Assembly: GCA_051000345.1 (NCBI GenBank)
Contig: JBPCOJ010000007.1
Span: 1 to 22,305 of the forward strand
DNA length: 22,305 nucleotides
Direction: 5' to 3'
Source: JBHENC01 sp051000345
GTDB taxonomy: Bacteria > Acidobacteriota > Blastocatellia > Pyrinomonadales > Pyrinomonadaceae
Below, piece after piece: positions 14,414-22,289 of the stretch; the first letter of the stretch is position 1, and each line of letters opens with the position of its first letter. The translations under genes were made by a program, and so were the position numbers. Under the pieces are notes generated by a model, which worked only from the letters and a program-made list of their open reading frames with translations, was not told the DNA's origin and ran no database searches.

Positions 14414-15343
14414 TTATTTAACTACGTCGAGCGCGGGCGAAGAGTTCGATTCGATTTCGAGCGCGCGTGAAACACGGTCGCGTCCCCCCCGTTTGGCGTC
14501 GTAGAGCGCCGCGTCTGCAACCGACATTAGTTCGCGCGCCGTTTGCGCGGACAAGGGAAATTCCGCGATGCCGAAGCTCGCCGTGATATGCCCGACGGTC
14601 GGGACTTCCGCATTCTTGATCGCAAGGCGCAGGCGCTCCGCGACATCGTGTCCGCCCTCGAAATCCGTTTCCGTGAGGATGACCGCGAACTCTTCGCCGC
14701 CGATGCGCGCCGCCGTGTCGATGCCGCGCGTGCCAGCCTGTAAGACTTGCGCGATATGGCGAATCGTTTCATCACCGGCATCGTGTCCGTAAGTGTCATT
14801 GACGCGCTTGAAATTATCTATGTCGATCAGCACGAGACAAAACGATCTATCATAGCGAAGGGTGCGGCCTATTTCGCGTTCGAGCTGGCGCTCGAAACGG
14901 CGGCGGTTGGCAAGCCCCGTTAAGTGATCCGTGTGCGCGGCTTCTTCGACCGTGTCGAGGTAGCTTTTGAAATCGAGCAGCGTGCGCGCGCGCGCGAGAA
15001 GCAGATCGAGGTCTGTCGGGTCTGTGAGATAGCCGAGCGCGCCGACTTCCCCGCCGCGACGTTGATCCTGCGCATCGCCGCGCGCGGCGGTTTGAATAAT
15101 GATCGGAATAAAACGCGTCATCGGATTAGCGCGCACGCGTCTCGCCAATTCGTAGCCGTCCATCTTCGGCATCATCACGTCCGTGATAATCAAATCGGGC
15201 TGGTAGGATTCGACGGAGGCGAGTCCCGCTTCGCCGTCGTTGGCGGTGCGAATTTGATAACCGGCCATCTCGAGCGCGATTGCAAGCAGATTACGTTTGT
15301 CGGGGTCGTCGTCAACGACGAGGACATTGAATTTTCCTACCAT
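14414..15343 (-). CDS. REC-GGDEF diguanylate cyclase response regulator
   Basis: A 309-residue cytoplasmic protein that should make c-di-GMP from two GTP. The receiver domain (1-125) has the acidic pocket DDD (11-13), the phospho-acceptor Asp55 in IITDVMMPKMDGYE and Thr85. The conserved lysine expected in the YLxKP motif is aspartate instead (YLTDPTD, Asp108; codon GAC on the minus strand). The GGDEF domain (about 135-300) has DHLTGLANRRRF, an intact active site GGEEF (215-219) and an inhibitory RxxD site (RGID, 206-209) exactly five residues before it. No cognate kinase gene is adjacent. The missing lysine suggests altered or phosphorylation-independent control (inference). Confidence 0.95.
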   Translation of the reverse strand: MVGKFNVLVVDDDPDKRNLLAIALEMAGYQIRTANDGEAGLASVESYQPDLIITDVMMPKMDGYELARRVRANPMTRFIPIIIQTAARGDAQDQRRGGEVGALGYLTDPTDLDLLLARARTLLDFKSYLDTVEEAAHTDHLTGLANRRRFERQLEREIGRTLRYDRSFCLVLIDIDNFKRVNDTYGHDAGDETIRHIAQVLQAGTRGIDTAARIGGEEFAVILTETDFEGGHDVAERLRLAIKNAEVPTVGHITASFGIAEFPLSAQTARELMSVADAALYDAKRGGRDRVSRALEIESNSSPALDVVK

Positions 15344-15395
15344 ACAGTTTCACAACGAAGAGATATAATTTCTTGCGCGTCTTTGCGGCTTCGTG

Positions 15396-15485
15396 CTAGA
15401 GTTTTCTTTCTTCGAGCAGGTCTTCGCATTCGTTTAAGAACACGCCCTGAACCTTATTGAATTCGTCAAAGAAATATTGAAGCAC
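15396..15485 (-). CDS. Possible 29-residue small ORF or gene remnant
   Basis: In the 250-base spacer between the REC-GGDEF and crp-family genes, the minus strand reads from GTG 15485: LQYFFDEFNKVQGVFLNEC then EDLLEERKL and a TAG stop. The sequence is acidic and amphipathic. GAGGAG lies about 22 bases before the GTG, which is too far, and the frame extends upstream to a stop without any ATG. It could be a remnant of a longer gene. The rest of this spacer shows no clear feature besides the crp-family ribosome site. Confidence 0.25.
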   Translation of the reverse strand: MLQYFFDEFNKVQGVFLNECEDLLEERKL

Positions 15486-15593
15486 TACAAAAGTGGTATG
15501 ACTCGCAACTCCTCAGCCGGTTATATTTCTCTTTAACGCGAAGCGCACCACTTCTCATTTTACTCAACGCCGCCCGTGCGAGGTGTCCACATC

Positions 15594-16325
15594 ATGCCAC
15601 ATAAAAAACGCGCCTGCGATTTAACCGCGCAAGACCGCGCAGAGATTATACGCCAACTTCACTTCAGCACGGGCTTAAGCGAACAATTGCTCGAACGGCT
15701 GGCGCGCGTTTCGACGGCGATAGACATACGACGCCGCCGTTTTATTTACCGCGACGGCGAAGCCACGGACGCGTTATATGTGATTGCGCGCGGGCGCGTT
15801 AAATTATGCCGCATCGAACCGACGACGCTGCGCGAAGCCGTGATAGACATTCTGCCAACGGGCGCGCTCTTCGGCGAATCGGCGCTCTACGGCACAGGCA
15901 CGCGCGAAAAGTGCGCCATCGCCTACGAAAATTCGCGGCTGCTGCGTATTCCTGCTGAAGAATTTCAAGGGGGAATGGCTGAAAACTTAGAGCTTTATAA
16001 TTACACCTTCCGGCTTCTCGGTCAACGCCTCGCGCACATCGAACGCCGCGTCGAAGCCTTTGCGCTAGATGCCATTCCGGTGCGCCTCGAAAAATTGTTC
16101 GCGGAACTTTCCGAGCAGTACGGCGTGAGCGACGCGGACGGCGGCGTGCTGATCGATTTGCCTTTGCCGCACCGCGAAATCGCCTCGCTCGTCGGCTCGA
16201 CGCGCGAGAGCGTGACCGTCCGCTTGAACGCGATGCGCCGCGAAGGTATCATTGATTTCGTTGACCGAAAAATCCTAATTAAACGACGCGATGTGCTGGC
16301 GCAAGCCGCCGACGGTAAATCTTGA
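15594..16325 (+). CDS. Crp/Fnr family transcriptional regulator
   Basis: A 243-residue DNA-binding regulator. The N-terminal cyclic-nucleotide-binding fold is visible as FIYRDGEATDALYVIARGRVKL and LFGESALYGTG; the phosphate-binding segment reads GTREKC rather than the RS pair of true cAMP-Crp, so the ligand is unknown. The C-terminal winged helix contains REIASLVGSTRESVTVRLNAMRREGIIDF, whose recognition helix TRESVTVRL is typical of the family. There is no N-terminal cysteine set, so it is not an iron-sulfur Fnr. ATG 15594 is chosen because GAGGTG lies 8 bases before it. The yacG gene starts 47 bases downstream. Confidence 0.93.
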   Translation: MPHKKRACDLTAQDRAEIIRQLHFSTGLSEQLLERLARVSTAIDIRRRRFIYRDGEATDALYVIARGRVKLCRIEPTTLREAVIDILPTGALFGESALYGTGTREKCAIAYENSRLLRIPAEEFQGGMAENLELYNYTFRLLGQRLAHIERRVEAFALDAIPVRLEKLFAELSEQYGVSDADGGVLIDLPLPHREIASLVGSTRESVTVRLNAMRREGIIDFVDRKILIKRRDVLAQAADGKS

Positions 16326-16372
16326 AGGAGTGAGCGTTCCTTACTTTTACCGCTGACCCTTTATCATTGAAT

Positions 16373-16591
16373 ATGCGCGAAACTATAAAGTGTCCGACCT
16401 GCGGAAAAGAAACCGACTGGCACGACGAACCAAAGGGAACTTTCTGTTCCGAACGCTGCAAGCTAATCGACTTCGGGCGATGGGCTGACGAAGAATACCG
16501 CGTGCCGCTCGAAAACAATCAAGCAATCGAAAACATAGATTTGCCGGACGCGCCCGCGCGTTCGAGCGACGACGACTTTGCACGTAATTAA
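16373..16591 (+). CDS. yacG: YacG-type zinc protein, DNA gyrase inhibitor
   Basis: A 72-residue protein. It has the four zinc cysteines of YacG as CPTC (7-10) and CSERC (25-29), followed by the signature KLIDFGRWADEEYRVP, and an acidic, disordered C-terminus. In E. coli YacG binds the GyrB C-terminus and blocks DNA gyrase. ATG 16373 is used; a TTG two codons earlier is less likely. Its stop is one base before the start of the TlpA-like gene, so the two are very probably translated from one message. Confidence 0.92.
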   Translation: MRETIKCPTCGKETDWHDEPKGTFCSERCKLIDFGRWADEEYRVPLENNQAIENIDLPDAPARSSDDDFARN

Positions 16592-16592
16592 G

Positions 16593-17261
16593 ATGCTGCG
16601 TAAGCCTCTAACATTTGCGGCGTGCCTCTGCGCTCTGCTTTTTCTCGCGGCATGTAATGGCGGCGGCGCAAGCGAATCGTCGAATATGTCCGAGGGCAGC
16701 ACGCCCGTCGTTCCGTCCGCGCCGCGCGCCGCTTATCCGATGCCGCCAATGACAAAGGCTGTTGCGGAATCAGGCCGCAGCCCGTATGGATGGACGCGAA
16801 CCGACAACAAACACCAACGGCTCGCCGACTACACGGGACAGGTTGTCGTGCTCGATTTTTATGCGACGTGGTGCCCACCCTGCCGCGAAGAAGTTCCGCA
16901 TCTCGTGCGGCTGCAAAAGCAATACGAAGCGCGCGGGCTTCGTGTGATCGGATTAAACGTCGGCGGCGCGAATGACCGCGATAAAGTGCCGGGCTTCGTC
17001 AAAGAGTTCGGCATTCCCTACCAACTCGGCTACCCGGACGAACAAATGGTCGATCTTTATTTTTCCGACGATGACCGCATTCCGCAAACCTACGTTTTTG
17101 ATCGCAGCGGAACGCTCGTCAAACGCTTCGTCAGCTACGGCGCAGACGTGCCTGCGGAACTCGAACGCACAGTGCAAGCCGCGCTCGCCAGCGACGGCAA
17201 ACAAGCTGCAATGAAAAGCCCAAACGATTCCACGAAAGCAGTCGTCGCCGTTTCGCATTAA
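16593..17261 (+). CDS. TlpA-like thioredoxin-fold lipoprotein
   Basis: A 222-residue envelope redox protein. Residues 1-21 are a lipoprotein signal peptide with lipobox FLAAC (Cys21). A linker follows, then a TlpA/ResA-type thioredoxin domain: VVVLDFYATWCPPCREEVPHL with the redox CPPC at 94-97, GLRVIGLNVGG, and the cis-proline region RIPQTYVFDRSGT. Relatives reduce disulfides in periplasmic proteins, for example in cytochrome c maturation. It begins one base after yacG. A TTG fifteen bases upstream would overlap yacG and is less likely. Confidence 0.92.
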   Translation: MLRKPLTFAACLCALLFLAACNGGGASESSNMSEGSTPVVPSAPRAAYPMPPMTKAVAESGRSPYGWTRTDNKHQRLADYTGQVVVLDFYATWCPPCREEVPHLVRLQKQYEARGLRVIGLNVGGANDRDKVPGFVKEFGIPYQLGYPDEQMVDLYFSDDDRIPQTYVFDRSGTLVKRFVSYGADVPAELERTVQAALASDGKQAAMKSPNDSTKAVVAVSH

Positions 17262-17301
17262 TGTAAAATCAGCACGCGAATTAATTTTAGTATCAACCGA
17301 A

Positions 17302-17586
17302 ATGCGGAAAATCATTCCATCATTGTTGTTGGGTTTGTCTATGATTAGCGCGTCGGTTTCTGCTCTCTGGCTAATTGCGATAACAGTGTTTCTTGTTAAG
17401 ACGGGCGGCACGTATTCCCAAACTTTTGAATCCGGTTCGATGGCCTGCGGAATTCCTATTTTTACTGCTGAAACATGGCTTCTCGACTCGCTTCAAATAT
17501 TTGTCATGCCTATGATGATTTTAGTTGTATCTGTTCTACTACTTCGCCGCTATTCACGGCGGCTTTCATTTGTTTCCTTGCCTTAG
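17302..17586 (+). CDS. Small two-helix membrane protein, unknown
   Basis: A 94-residue protein with two hydrophobic helices: residues about 5-34 (SLLLGLSMISASVSALWLIAITVFLV) and about 65-85 (LQIFVMPMMILVVSVLLL), joined by a ~30-residue loop with one Cys (SMACGIPIF). The end is basic (RRYSRRL), suggesting a cytoplasmic C-terminus. It is less GC-rich than its neighbours. The GH15 gene starts 15 bases after its stop, so co-transcription is likely. No family recognised. Confidence 0.6.
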   Translation: MRKIIPSLLLGLSMISASVSALWLIAITVFLVKTGGTYSQTFESGSMACGIPIFTAETWLLDSLQIFVMPMMILVVSVLLLRRYSRRLSFVSLP

Positions 17587-17601
17587 CGATATATCCAAAA
17601 C

Positions 17602-19644
17602 ATGCCGCGCGACATTCCCGTTGGTAATGGCTCACTGCTCGTCCTCTTTGACGATTTATATCAAATACGCGATTTCTATTTTCCTTTCGTCGGCAAGGAA
17701 AATCATTCCGAAGGCCATCCGTTTCGCTTCGGCGTCTGGATTGACGGCGATTTTTCATGGATTAGCCAACACGATTGGACGCGCTCCCTGCGCTACAAGA
17801 CTGAAACACTCGTTACAGATGTGCGCCTCACCAACGCGCGTTTAGAAATTGAAATCACATCGCACGACGCCGTCGATTTTCACGAAAACATTTTCGTGCG
17901 GCATTTGCGCGTGCGTAACTTGAGCGATGCGCCGCGCGAAGTTCGTCTTTTCTTTCATCAGGATTTTTATATCTCCGAAACGGAAGTCGGCGACACAGCT
18001 TACTTCGACCCGGAAACGCGCGCCATTATTCACTACAAAGGCCAGCGCTACTTTCTGATTTCGACGGACGCGCCCGAAGGCGTCGAAACTTTTGCGACGG
18101 GGCGCAAAGCCTTTCGCGGGCATGAAGGCACTTGGCGCGACGCGGAAGACGGCGTGCTTGCCGAAGGCGCAATCACTGAAGGCTCCGTCGATTCGACAAT
18201 CGGGCGCACGCTTTTTATCGAAGCGGGCGCGTCTGCGGAAATGTTTTACTGGATTGCCGTCGGCACATCGCTCGGCGAAGTCTCCGCGCTAAATGCTCTC
18301 ACGCGCGAGCGCCACCCGCTCGCGCTCATCGAGCGCACGGAAAACTACTGGCGCGCGTGGGTCAACAAAAACGAAACGAGCTTCGATAATCTGTCGCCGC
18401 AAATAGTCGATCTTTTCAAACGCTCGCTGCTCGTCGCGCGCACGCAAATTGACAATGGCGGCGCGATCATCGCAGGCAATGATTCCGATGTCACCTTGCG
18501 CGCGACGGATCACTACAGTTACCTATGGCCGCGCGACGGCGCGCTCGTCGCGCACGCTTTAGACCTCGCCGGTTACTCTTATTTGTCGCGCTCGTTCTTT
18601 GATTTGTGCGGGCGCATCATCGGCGCGGAAGGCTACTTTTTGCAGAAGTACAACCCGGACGGCTCGGTTGCTTCGGGTTGGCACGCTTCTTGGGACGCGC
18701 GCACGAAAACGCGGCTGGTGCCGATTCAGGAAGACGAAACGGCGCTCGTGCTGTGGTCGCTCTGGCATCACTACGACAAATTCCGCGACATCGAATTTGC
18801 CAAAAAACTTTACCGCCCGCTGATTACGCGCGCCGCAGATTTTCTCGCAGGCTTTCGTGACGAAGAAACGAAGCTGCCGCTGCCATCTTGGAATCTATGG
18901 GAAGACCGTCGCGGCATACACACCTTCACATGCGCCACAGTCGTCGGAGGACTTCGCGGCGCGGCGCGCTTCGCCACGCTCTTCGGCGAAACGGAACGCG
19001 CGATTGTTTACGAGGAAGCCGCAAACGAAGTGCGCGCTGCGATGCGCGGGCATCTTTACCGCACGGAGTTGCGCCGCTTCGCCAGAGCATTAATGCCGCA
19101 CGCGAGCGGCGGCTACGAAGTCGATGCAACCATAGACGCATCGCTTTTCGGCATCTTTTATTTCGGAGCGTTTGCGCCTGATGATCCGATTGTCGTAGAA
19201 ACGATGCGCGCGATTGAAGAAACACTGTGGGCAAAGACTGAAATCGGCGGCATCGCGCGTTACGAAGCAGACGCCTACATGCGAACGCCCGCGAGCGGCA
19301 ACAACCGCGATGAAGACGCGGCGATTGATGATTCTCATTCAATGCCGCTCGCGGCGCATAGCAATTCATGGTTCATCTGTACTTTGTGGCTCGCGGATTA
19401 TCGTATTGCGCGCGCGCGTGTCGTCGGAGATTTGGGCGGCGCTCTGGAAATTCTCGAATGGGTCGGCGAATGCGCTTTGCCTTCGGGCGTGCTCGCCGAA
19501 CAAGTCAACCCGCACACGGGCGCGCCCGTCTCCGTTTCGCCGCTCACATGGTCGCACTCGACATTCATCGCCACCGTGATGTCTTATCTACGCAGGCGCG
19601 AAGAATTGTTCGCAATCGAACGCGGAAACGATGAAAGACTTTAA
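17602..19644 (+). CDS. GH15 glucoamylase-type glycoside hydrolase
   Basis: A 680-residue enzyme without signal peptide, so cytoplasmic. Residues 1-260 form the N-terminal beta-sandwich of bacterial GH15 proteins (starting PVGNGSLLVLFDDLYQIRDFYFP). The (alpha/alpha)6 barrel follows with YSYLWPRDGALVAHAL (about 306-320). The general acid is Glu434 in PSWNLWEDRRGIH and the general base is Glu633 in GVLAEQVNP, matching the catalytic pair of characterised glucoamylases. Known activities are release of glucose from alpha-1,4 or alpha-1,6 glucans, and trehalose hydrolysis; the substrate cannot be told from sequence. Pyruvate kinase lies 160 bases downstream, consistent with glucose use. Confidence 0.93.
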   Translation: MPRDIPVGNGSLLVLFDDLYQIRDFYFPFVGKENHSEGHPFRFGVWIDGDFSWISQHDWTRSLRYKTETLVTDVRLTNARLEIEITSHDAVDFHENIFVRHLRVRNLSDAPREVRLFFHQDFYISETEVGDTAYFDPETRAIIHYKGQRYFLISTDAPEGVETFATGRKAFRGHEGTWRDAEDGVLAEGAITEGSVDSTIGRTLFIEAGASAEMFYWIAVGTSLGEVSALNALTRERHPLALIERTENYWRAWVNKNETSFDNLSPQIVDLFKRSLLVARTQIDNGGAIIAGNDSDVTLRATDHYSYLWPRDGALVAHALDLAGYSYLSRSFFDLCGRIIGAEGYFLQKYNPDGSVASGWHASWDARTKTRLVPIQEDETALVLWSLWHHYDKFRDIEFAKKLYRPLITRAADFLAGFRDEETKLPLPSWNLWEDRRGIHTFTCATVVGGLRGAARFATLFGETERAIVYEEAANEVRAAMRGHLYRTELRRFARALMPHASGGYEVDATIDASLFGIFYFGAFAPDDPIVVETMRAIEETLWAKTEIGGIARYEADAYMRTPASGNNRDEDAAIDDSHSMPLAAHSNSWFICTLWLADYRIARARVVGDLGGALEILEWVGECALPSGVLAEQVNPHTGAPVSVSPLTWSHSTFIATVMSYLRRREELFAIERGNDERL

Positions 19645-19659
19645 GGATAGACAGGTAAT

Positions 19660-19737
19660 ATGTTAAAAATCGTCAGTCCCGAAAAACTTTCGCAGGCGCA
19701 AAATGTTTCAACCATAAAGCCCGCGAAAGAGGAATAA
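19660..19737 (+). CDS. Possible 25-residue small ORF
   Basis: An ATG with AAGGA about 12 bases upstream opens a 25-codon frame (MLKIVSPEKLSQAQNVSTIK then PAKEE) ending in TAA, located between GH15 and pyk. The composition is protein-like, but the length gives little statistical support. Confidence 0.25.
   Translation: MLKIVSPEKLSQAQNVSTIKPAKEE
19687..19729 (+). repeat. Hairpin with 11-bp arms between GH15 and pyk
   Basis: CTTTCGCAGGC (19687-19697) pairs with GCCCGCGAAAG (19719-19729) with a single mismatch around a 21-base loop. There is no U-tract after it, so it is not a classical terminator. It overlaps the possible 25-codon frame and sits about 75 bases before the pyk start. Confidence 0.45.
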
Positions 19738-19804
19738 AACGCCATCGAATTTCAATTCACGATCCGATTTTTGGATTCATCATTTTCTTGAGACGGGGGT
19801 TATT

Positions 19805-21241
19805 TTGAGAAGAGCCAAAGTTCTTGCCACGCTCGGCCCTGCATCGCGCGAGCCTGTCGTTCTGGAAGCGCTGCTGGCGGCGGGTACAAACGGCGTCCGC
19901 ATCAATATGTCGCACGGCACGCAGGACGAGCACGCCGAAAACATACGCCGCGCGCGCGTTGCCGCAGAACTCATGAAGCGCCCGCTCTCCGTGCTCGTCG
20001 ATTTATCGGGGCCGAAGATCAGAACGGGCGTGCTTAAGGGCGGGCAGGCCGTGCGCCTCGAAGCGAATTCCTTGTTCACCATCACGACGCGCTCCGTCGC
20101 GGGCGACACGCACGAAGTTTCGACGAACTACGTGGGCATGGCGCGCGATGTCAGAGCGGGATCGCGGCTGCTTTTGGACGACGGCGCAATCGAGCTGCAC
20201 GTCGAGCGCACGACGGAAGTTGACGTGCTGTGCCGCGTTATCAACGGCGGAGTTTTAGGCGAGCGCAAAGGCATTAATCTGCCCGGCGTGCAATTGCCGA
20301 TTCCGTCTTTGACAGACAAGGACAGGCGCGATTTGCAGTGGGCTGTGCGGCAGGGCGCGGACTATATCGCGCTGTCCTTTGTGCGCCGCGCTGAAGATTG
20401 CACGGAAGCGCAGTCGCTCATCAAGGCAGCGGGCGGGCGGGCGCCGCTCATCGCCAAAATCGAAAAAGCCGAAGCCATCGACCACCTCGATGAGATTGTC
20501 GCGGCGGCGGATGGATTGATGGTCGCGCGTGGTGACTTAGGAGTCGAGACAAGCGTCGAACTCGTTCCCGTTTATCAAAAGCGCATTATCGAGCAGGCAA
20601 ACATCGCTGGCAAAATCGTCATCACTGCGACGCAGATGTTGCAGTCGATGGTCGATAGCCCGCGCCCGACGCGCGCCGAAGCTTCCGACGTGGCGAACGC
20701 CGTGTGGGACGGCACAGACGCCGTGATGCTCTCGAACGAAACCGCTGTCGGGCAATATCCCGTTCCTACCGTTGCGACGATGGCGCGCATTATCGAATCT
20801 GCGGAAACGGGTCGCCCGAGCGCAACGCACGCGCGCGGCAGTTGGCTCGGCAAACAATCCGGGAGTTTCAGCCGCGCCCTCGCGGAAGCCGCCGCCTTCG
20901 CCGCCGAAGAAATGAGCGCGCGCACCATCGTCGCCTTCACGGAATCAGGCCTTATGGCGCGCCGTCTCTCCGCGCTTCGCCCGCCGCAGCGCATCATCGC
21001 GCTGACGCCGTCGAAGGACGTGCAAAACGAACTCTCACTGGCGTGGGGCATCGAAGCCGTGCTGCACGCGCCCGTCGAGCGCACGGAAGATTTGATTCGC
21101 GTCGGCGAGCGCACGCTGCTCGAAGCGGGCGTCGTACAGCACGGCGAAGTGCTCGTGCTTATGGCGGGCAGACTATCCGGCCTCGGCCTTTCAAGCTCGA
21201 TCAAACTTCACCGGATCGGCGAAGACCTGCGACAGCAGTAA
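19805..21241 (+). CDS. pyk: Pyruvate kinase
   Basis: A 478-residue glycolytic enzyme converting phosphoenolpyruvate and ADP to pyruvate and ATP. It has the family motifs in order: RRAKVLATLGPAS at the N-terminus, NGVRINMSHG, VDLSGPKIRTG, LIAKIEKAEAIDHLDEI with the metal-binding Glu and catalytic Lys, VARGDLGVE, ITATQMLQSM, and AVMLSNETAVGQYP. The C-terminal regulatory domain is present (to about residue 475), so the length is normal. The start is TTG, preceded by a G-rich stretch 5 bases upstream; no in-frame ATG fits the conserved N-terminus. Confidence 0.97.
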   Translation: MRRAKVLATLGPASREPVVLEALLAAGTNGVRINMSHGTQDEHAENIRRARVAAELMKRPLSVLVDLSGPKIRTGVLKGGQAVRLEANSLFTITTRSVAGDTHEVSTNYVGMARDVRAGSRLLLDDGAIELHVERTTEVDVLCRVINGGVLGERKGINLPGVQLPIPSLTDKDRRDLQWAVRQGADYIALSFVRRAEDCTEAQSLIKAAGGRAPLIAKIEKAEAIDHLDEIVAAADGLMVARGDLGVETSVELVPVYQKRIIEQANIAGKIVITATQMLQSMVDSPRPTRAEASDVANAVWDGTDAVMLSNETAVGQYPVPTVATMARIIESAETGRPSATHARGSWLGKQSGSFSRALAEAAAFAAEEMSARTIVAFTESGLMARRLSALRPPQRIIALTPSKDVQNELSLAWGIEAVLHAPVERTEDLIRVGERTLLEAGVVQHGEVLVLMAGRLSGLGLSSSIKLHRIGEDLRQQ

Positions 21242-21292
21242 GTTAATTTATGAAAGAGATAACTCATACGAAGCGAGCGCTGGTCATTTCTC

Positions 21293-21574
21293 TTAATCCA
21301 TCATCACAAGTTCGCCGTCAACGACGCGCGCCAGATATTCGCCGTCGTGCAAAACCCATGCGACGCGGCGGCCTTTCGCGGCCATCTTTGCCCACTCGCT
21401 TCGCTTCTTCGGATTCTGCTCGACGAGGATTGCGCCCGCCGGTAATTTCACATAGCGCAAGCCGGAACTGGGGAATTTGGCGACGCCGCGCCCGCCGCCG
21501 AACAGTTTTTCAAACGCGACGAGAATCACGCCCGCGCTCAATTCTTCTTCAGCGGACTGCTGCCGTTGCGTCAT
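21293..21574 (-). CDS. Small hypothetical protein, 93 residues
   Basis: An unrecognised soluble protein. AAAGGA lies 7 bases before the ATG, a good ribosome site. The middle reads GGGRGVAKFPSSGLRYVKLPAG and the C-terminus is a beta-like stretch (RRVAWVLHDGEYLARVVDGELVMMD). There are no cysteines, membrane segments or signal peptide. It is convergent with pyk and lies 37 bases downstream of the stand-alone receiver gene on the same strand, so the two are probably co-transcribed. Confidence 0.65.
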   Translation of the reverse strand: MTQRQQSAEEELSAGVILVAFEKLFGGGRGVAKFPSSGLRYVKLPAGAILVEQNPKKRSEWAKMAAKGRRVAWVLHDGEYLARVVDGELVMMD

Positions 21575-21611
21575 AGATTTTTCCTTTCTCGCCGATTGTC
21601 ATAAAACCTTA

Positions 21612-21992
21612 TCACCCGCTTTGTTTCTCATGCGTCACGCGCTCGATAATGGCGAGCAAATCTTTAGCGCGGTAGGGCTTTCCAAGGAAGTCCGCGAAGC
21701 CTGCGGCGAGTATGCGCTGGCGATCCGCAACGGCAGTAAAAGCCGTTACCGCGACGCACGGAATGCCGCGTGTGCGCTCGTCTGCGCGCAATTCTTCAAT
21801 GACCTTCCAACCGTCCAGCACGGGCATCGAAATATCTATCAAAGCGGCAAGCGGCGGCTCGGTTTGCGCCAGACGAACGCACTCGCCGCCGTCTGCCGCT
21901 TCGCGCACTGTATAACCGGCGTCCTCTAAGATCAAACGTAAAAGTTCGCGGTTGTCTTCGTAATCGTCCGCGATAAGAATGTAGCCGGGCAT
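21612..21992 (-). CDS. Stand-alone receiver (REC) response regulator
   Basis: A 126-residue single-domain protein of the CheY/DivK type. The acidic pair is in YILIADDYEDN (residues 9-10), the phospho-acceptor is Asp53 in ALIDISMPVLDGW, Thr83 is in AVTAFTA and Lys105 is in FLGKPY, so all phosphorylation residues are intact. ATG 21992 is chosen because it starts exactly at the domain; longer frames add an unrelated stretch. No output domain or kinase is adjacent, so it probably acts by protein contact in a phosphorelay. Confidence 0.92.
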   Translation of the reverse strand: MPGYILIADDYEDNRELLRLILEDAGYTVREAADGGECVRLAQTEPPLAALIDISMPVLDGWKVIEELRADERTRGIPCVAVTAFTAVADRQRILAAGFADFLGKPYRAKDLLAIIERVTHEKQSG

Positions 21993-22169
21993 TTTAATCA
22001 AAAGGGATTTGGAACAGGGCGACGTTTCACATTGTGGTGTTTGGCTCCTGCTCATCAATCTAAGATTTATGCGGGAGTCGGCGAAAGCGTCGAATCGCGC
22101 CGTTATAACGTAGCATGGATCAAAACACCATCTGACCACACAGTAGGCTTGTGATAATCATATAGAATC

Positions 22170-22198
22170 TTGACTTGATCTTAGCTCGACTTTATCCA
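22170..22198 (+). promoter_or_regulatory. Candidate promoter for the right-edge gene
   Basis: TTGACT (22170-22175) and TATCCA (22193-22198) are separated by 17 bases; the -35 is good and the -10 weak. It would place the transcription start near 22205, upstream of the hairpin at 22221-22289. The 287-base spacer 21993-22279 otherwise shows only an 8-bp inverted repeat (TGGTGTTT at 22035 and AAACACCA at 22123). Confidence 0.35.
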
Positions 22199-22220
22199 TT
22201 TTGATCTTTGAAAAAGAGAA

Positions 22221-22289
22221 CGCAGGGCAGTAAGTTGATTGACTGATTTCGACCAAGAAAGAGTCACAGGAGACTTACCATGCCCTGCG
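22221..22289 (+). promoter_or_regulatory. Hairpin enclosing the start codon of the right-edge gene
   Basis: CGCAGGGCA (22221-22229) pairs with TGCCCTGCG (22281-22289), and the adjacent GTAAGT (22230-22235) pairs with ACTTAC (22273-22278). This gives 15 base pairs interrupted only by a two-base bulge (CA, 22279-22280). A further TGACT (22240-22244) / AGTCA (22262-22266) stem can form inside. The Shine-Dalgarno AGGAG (22268-22272) abuts the stem, the A of the ATG is in the bulge, and its T and G are paired. Such a structure would hinder translation unless opened. Confidence 0.6.

Noticed and set aside
20575..21204. 209-codon minus-strand frame opposite pyk
   Set aside because: Antisense to a fully conserved pyruvate kinase; Ser/Arg/Ala-rich with no motif.
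22035..22130. 8-bp inverted repeat TGGTGTTT / AAACACCA
   Set aside because: Short arms 80 bases apart; expected by chance in a spacer of this size.
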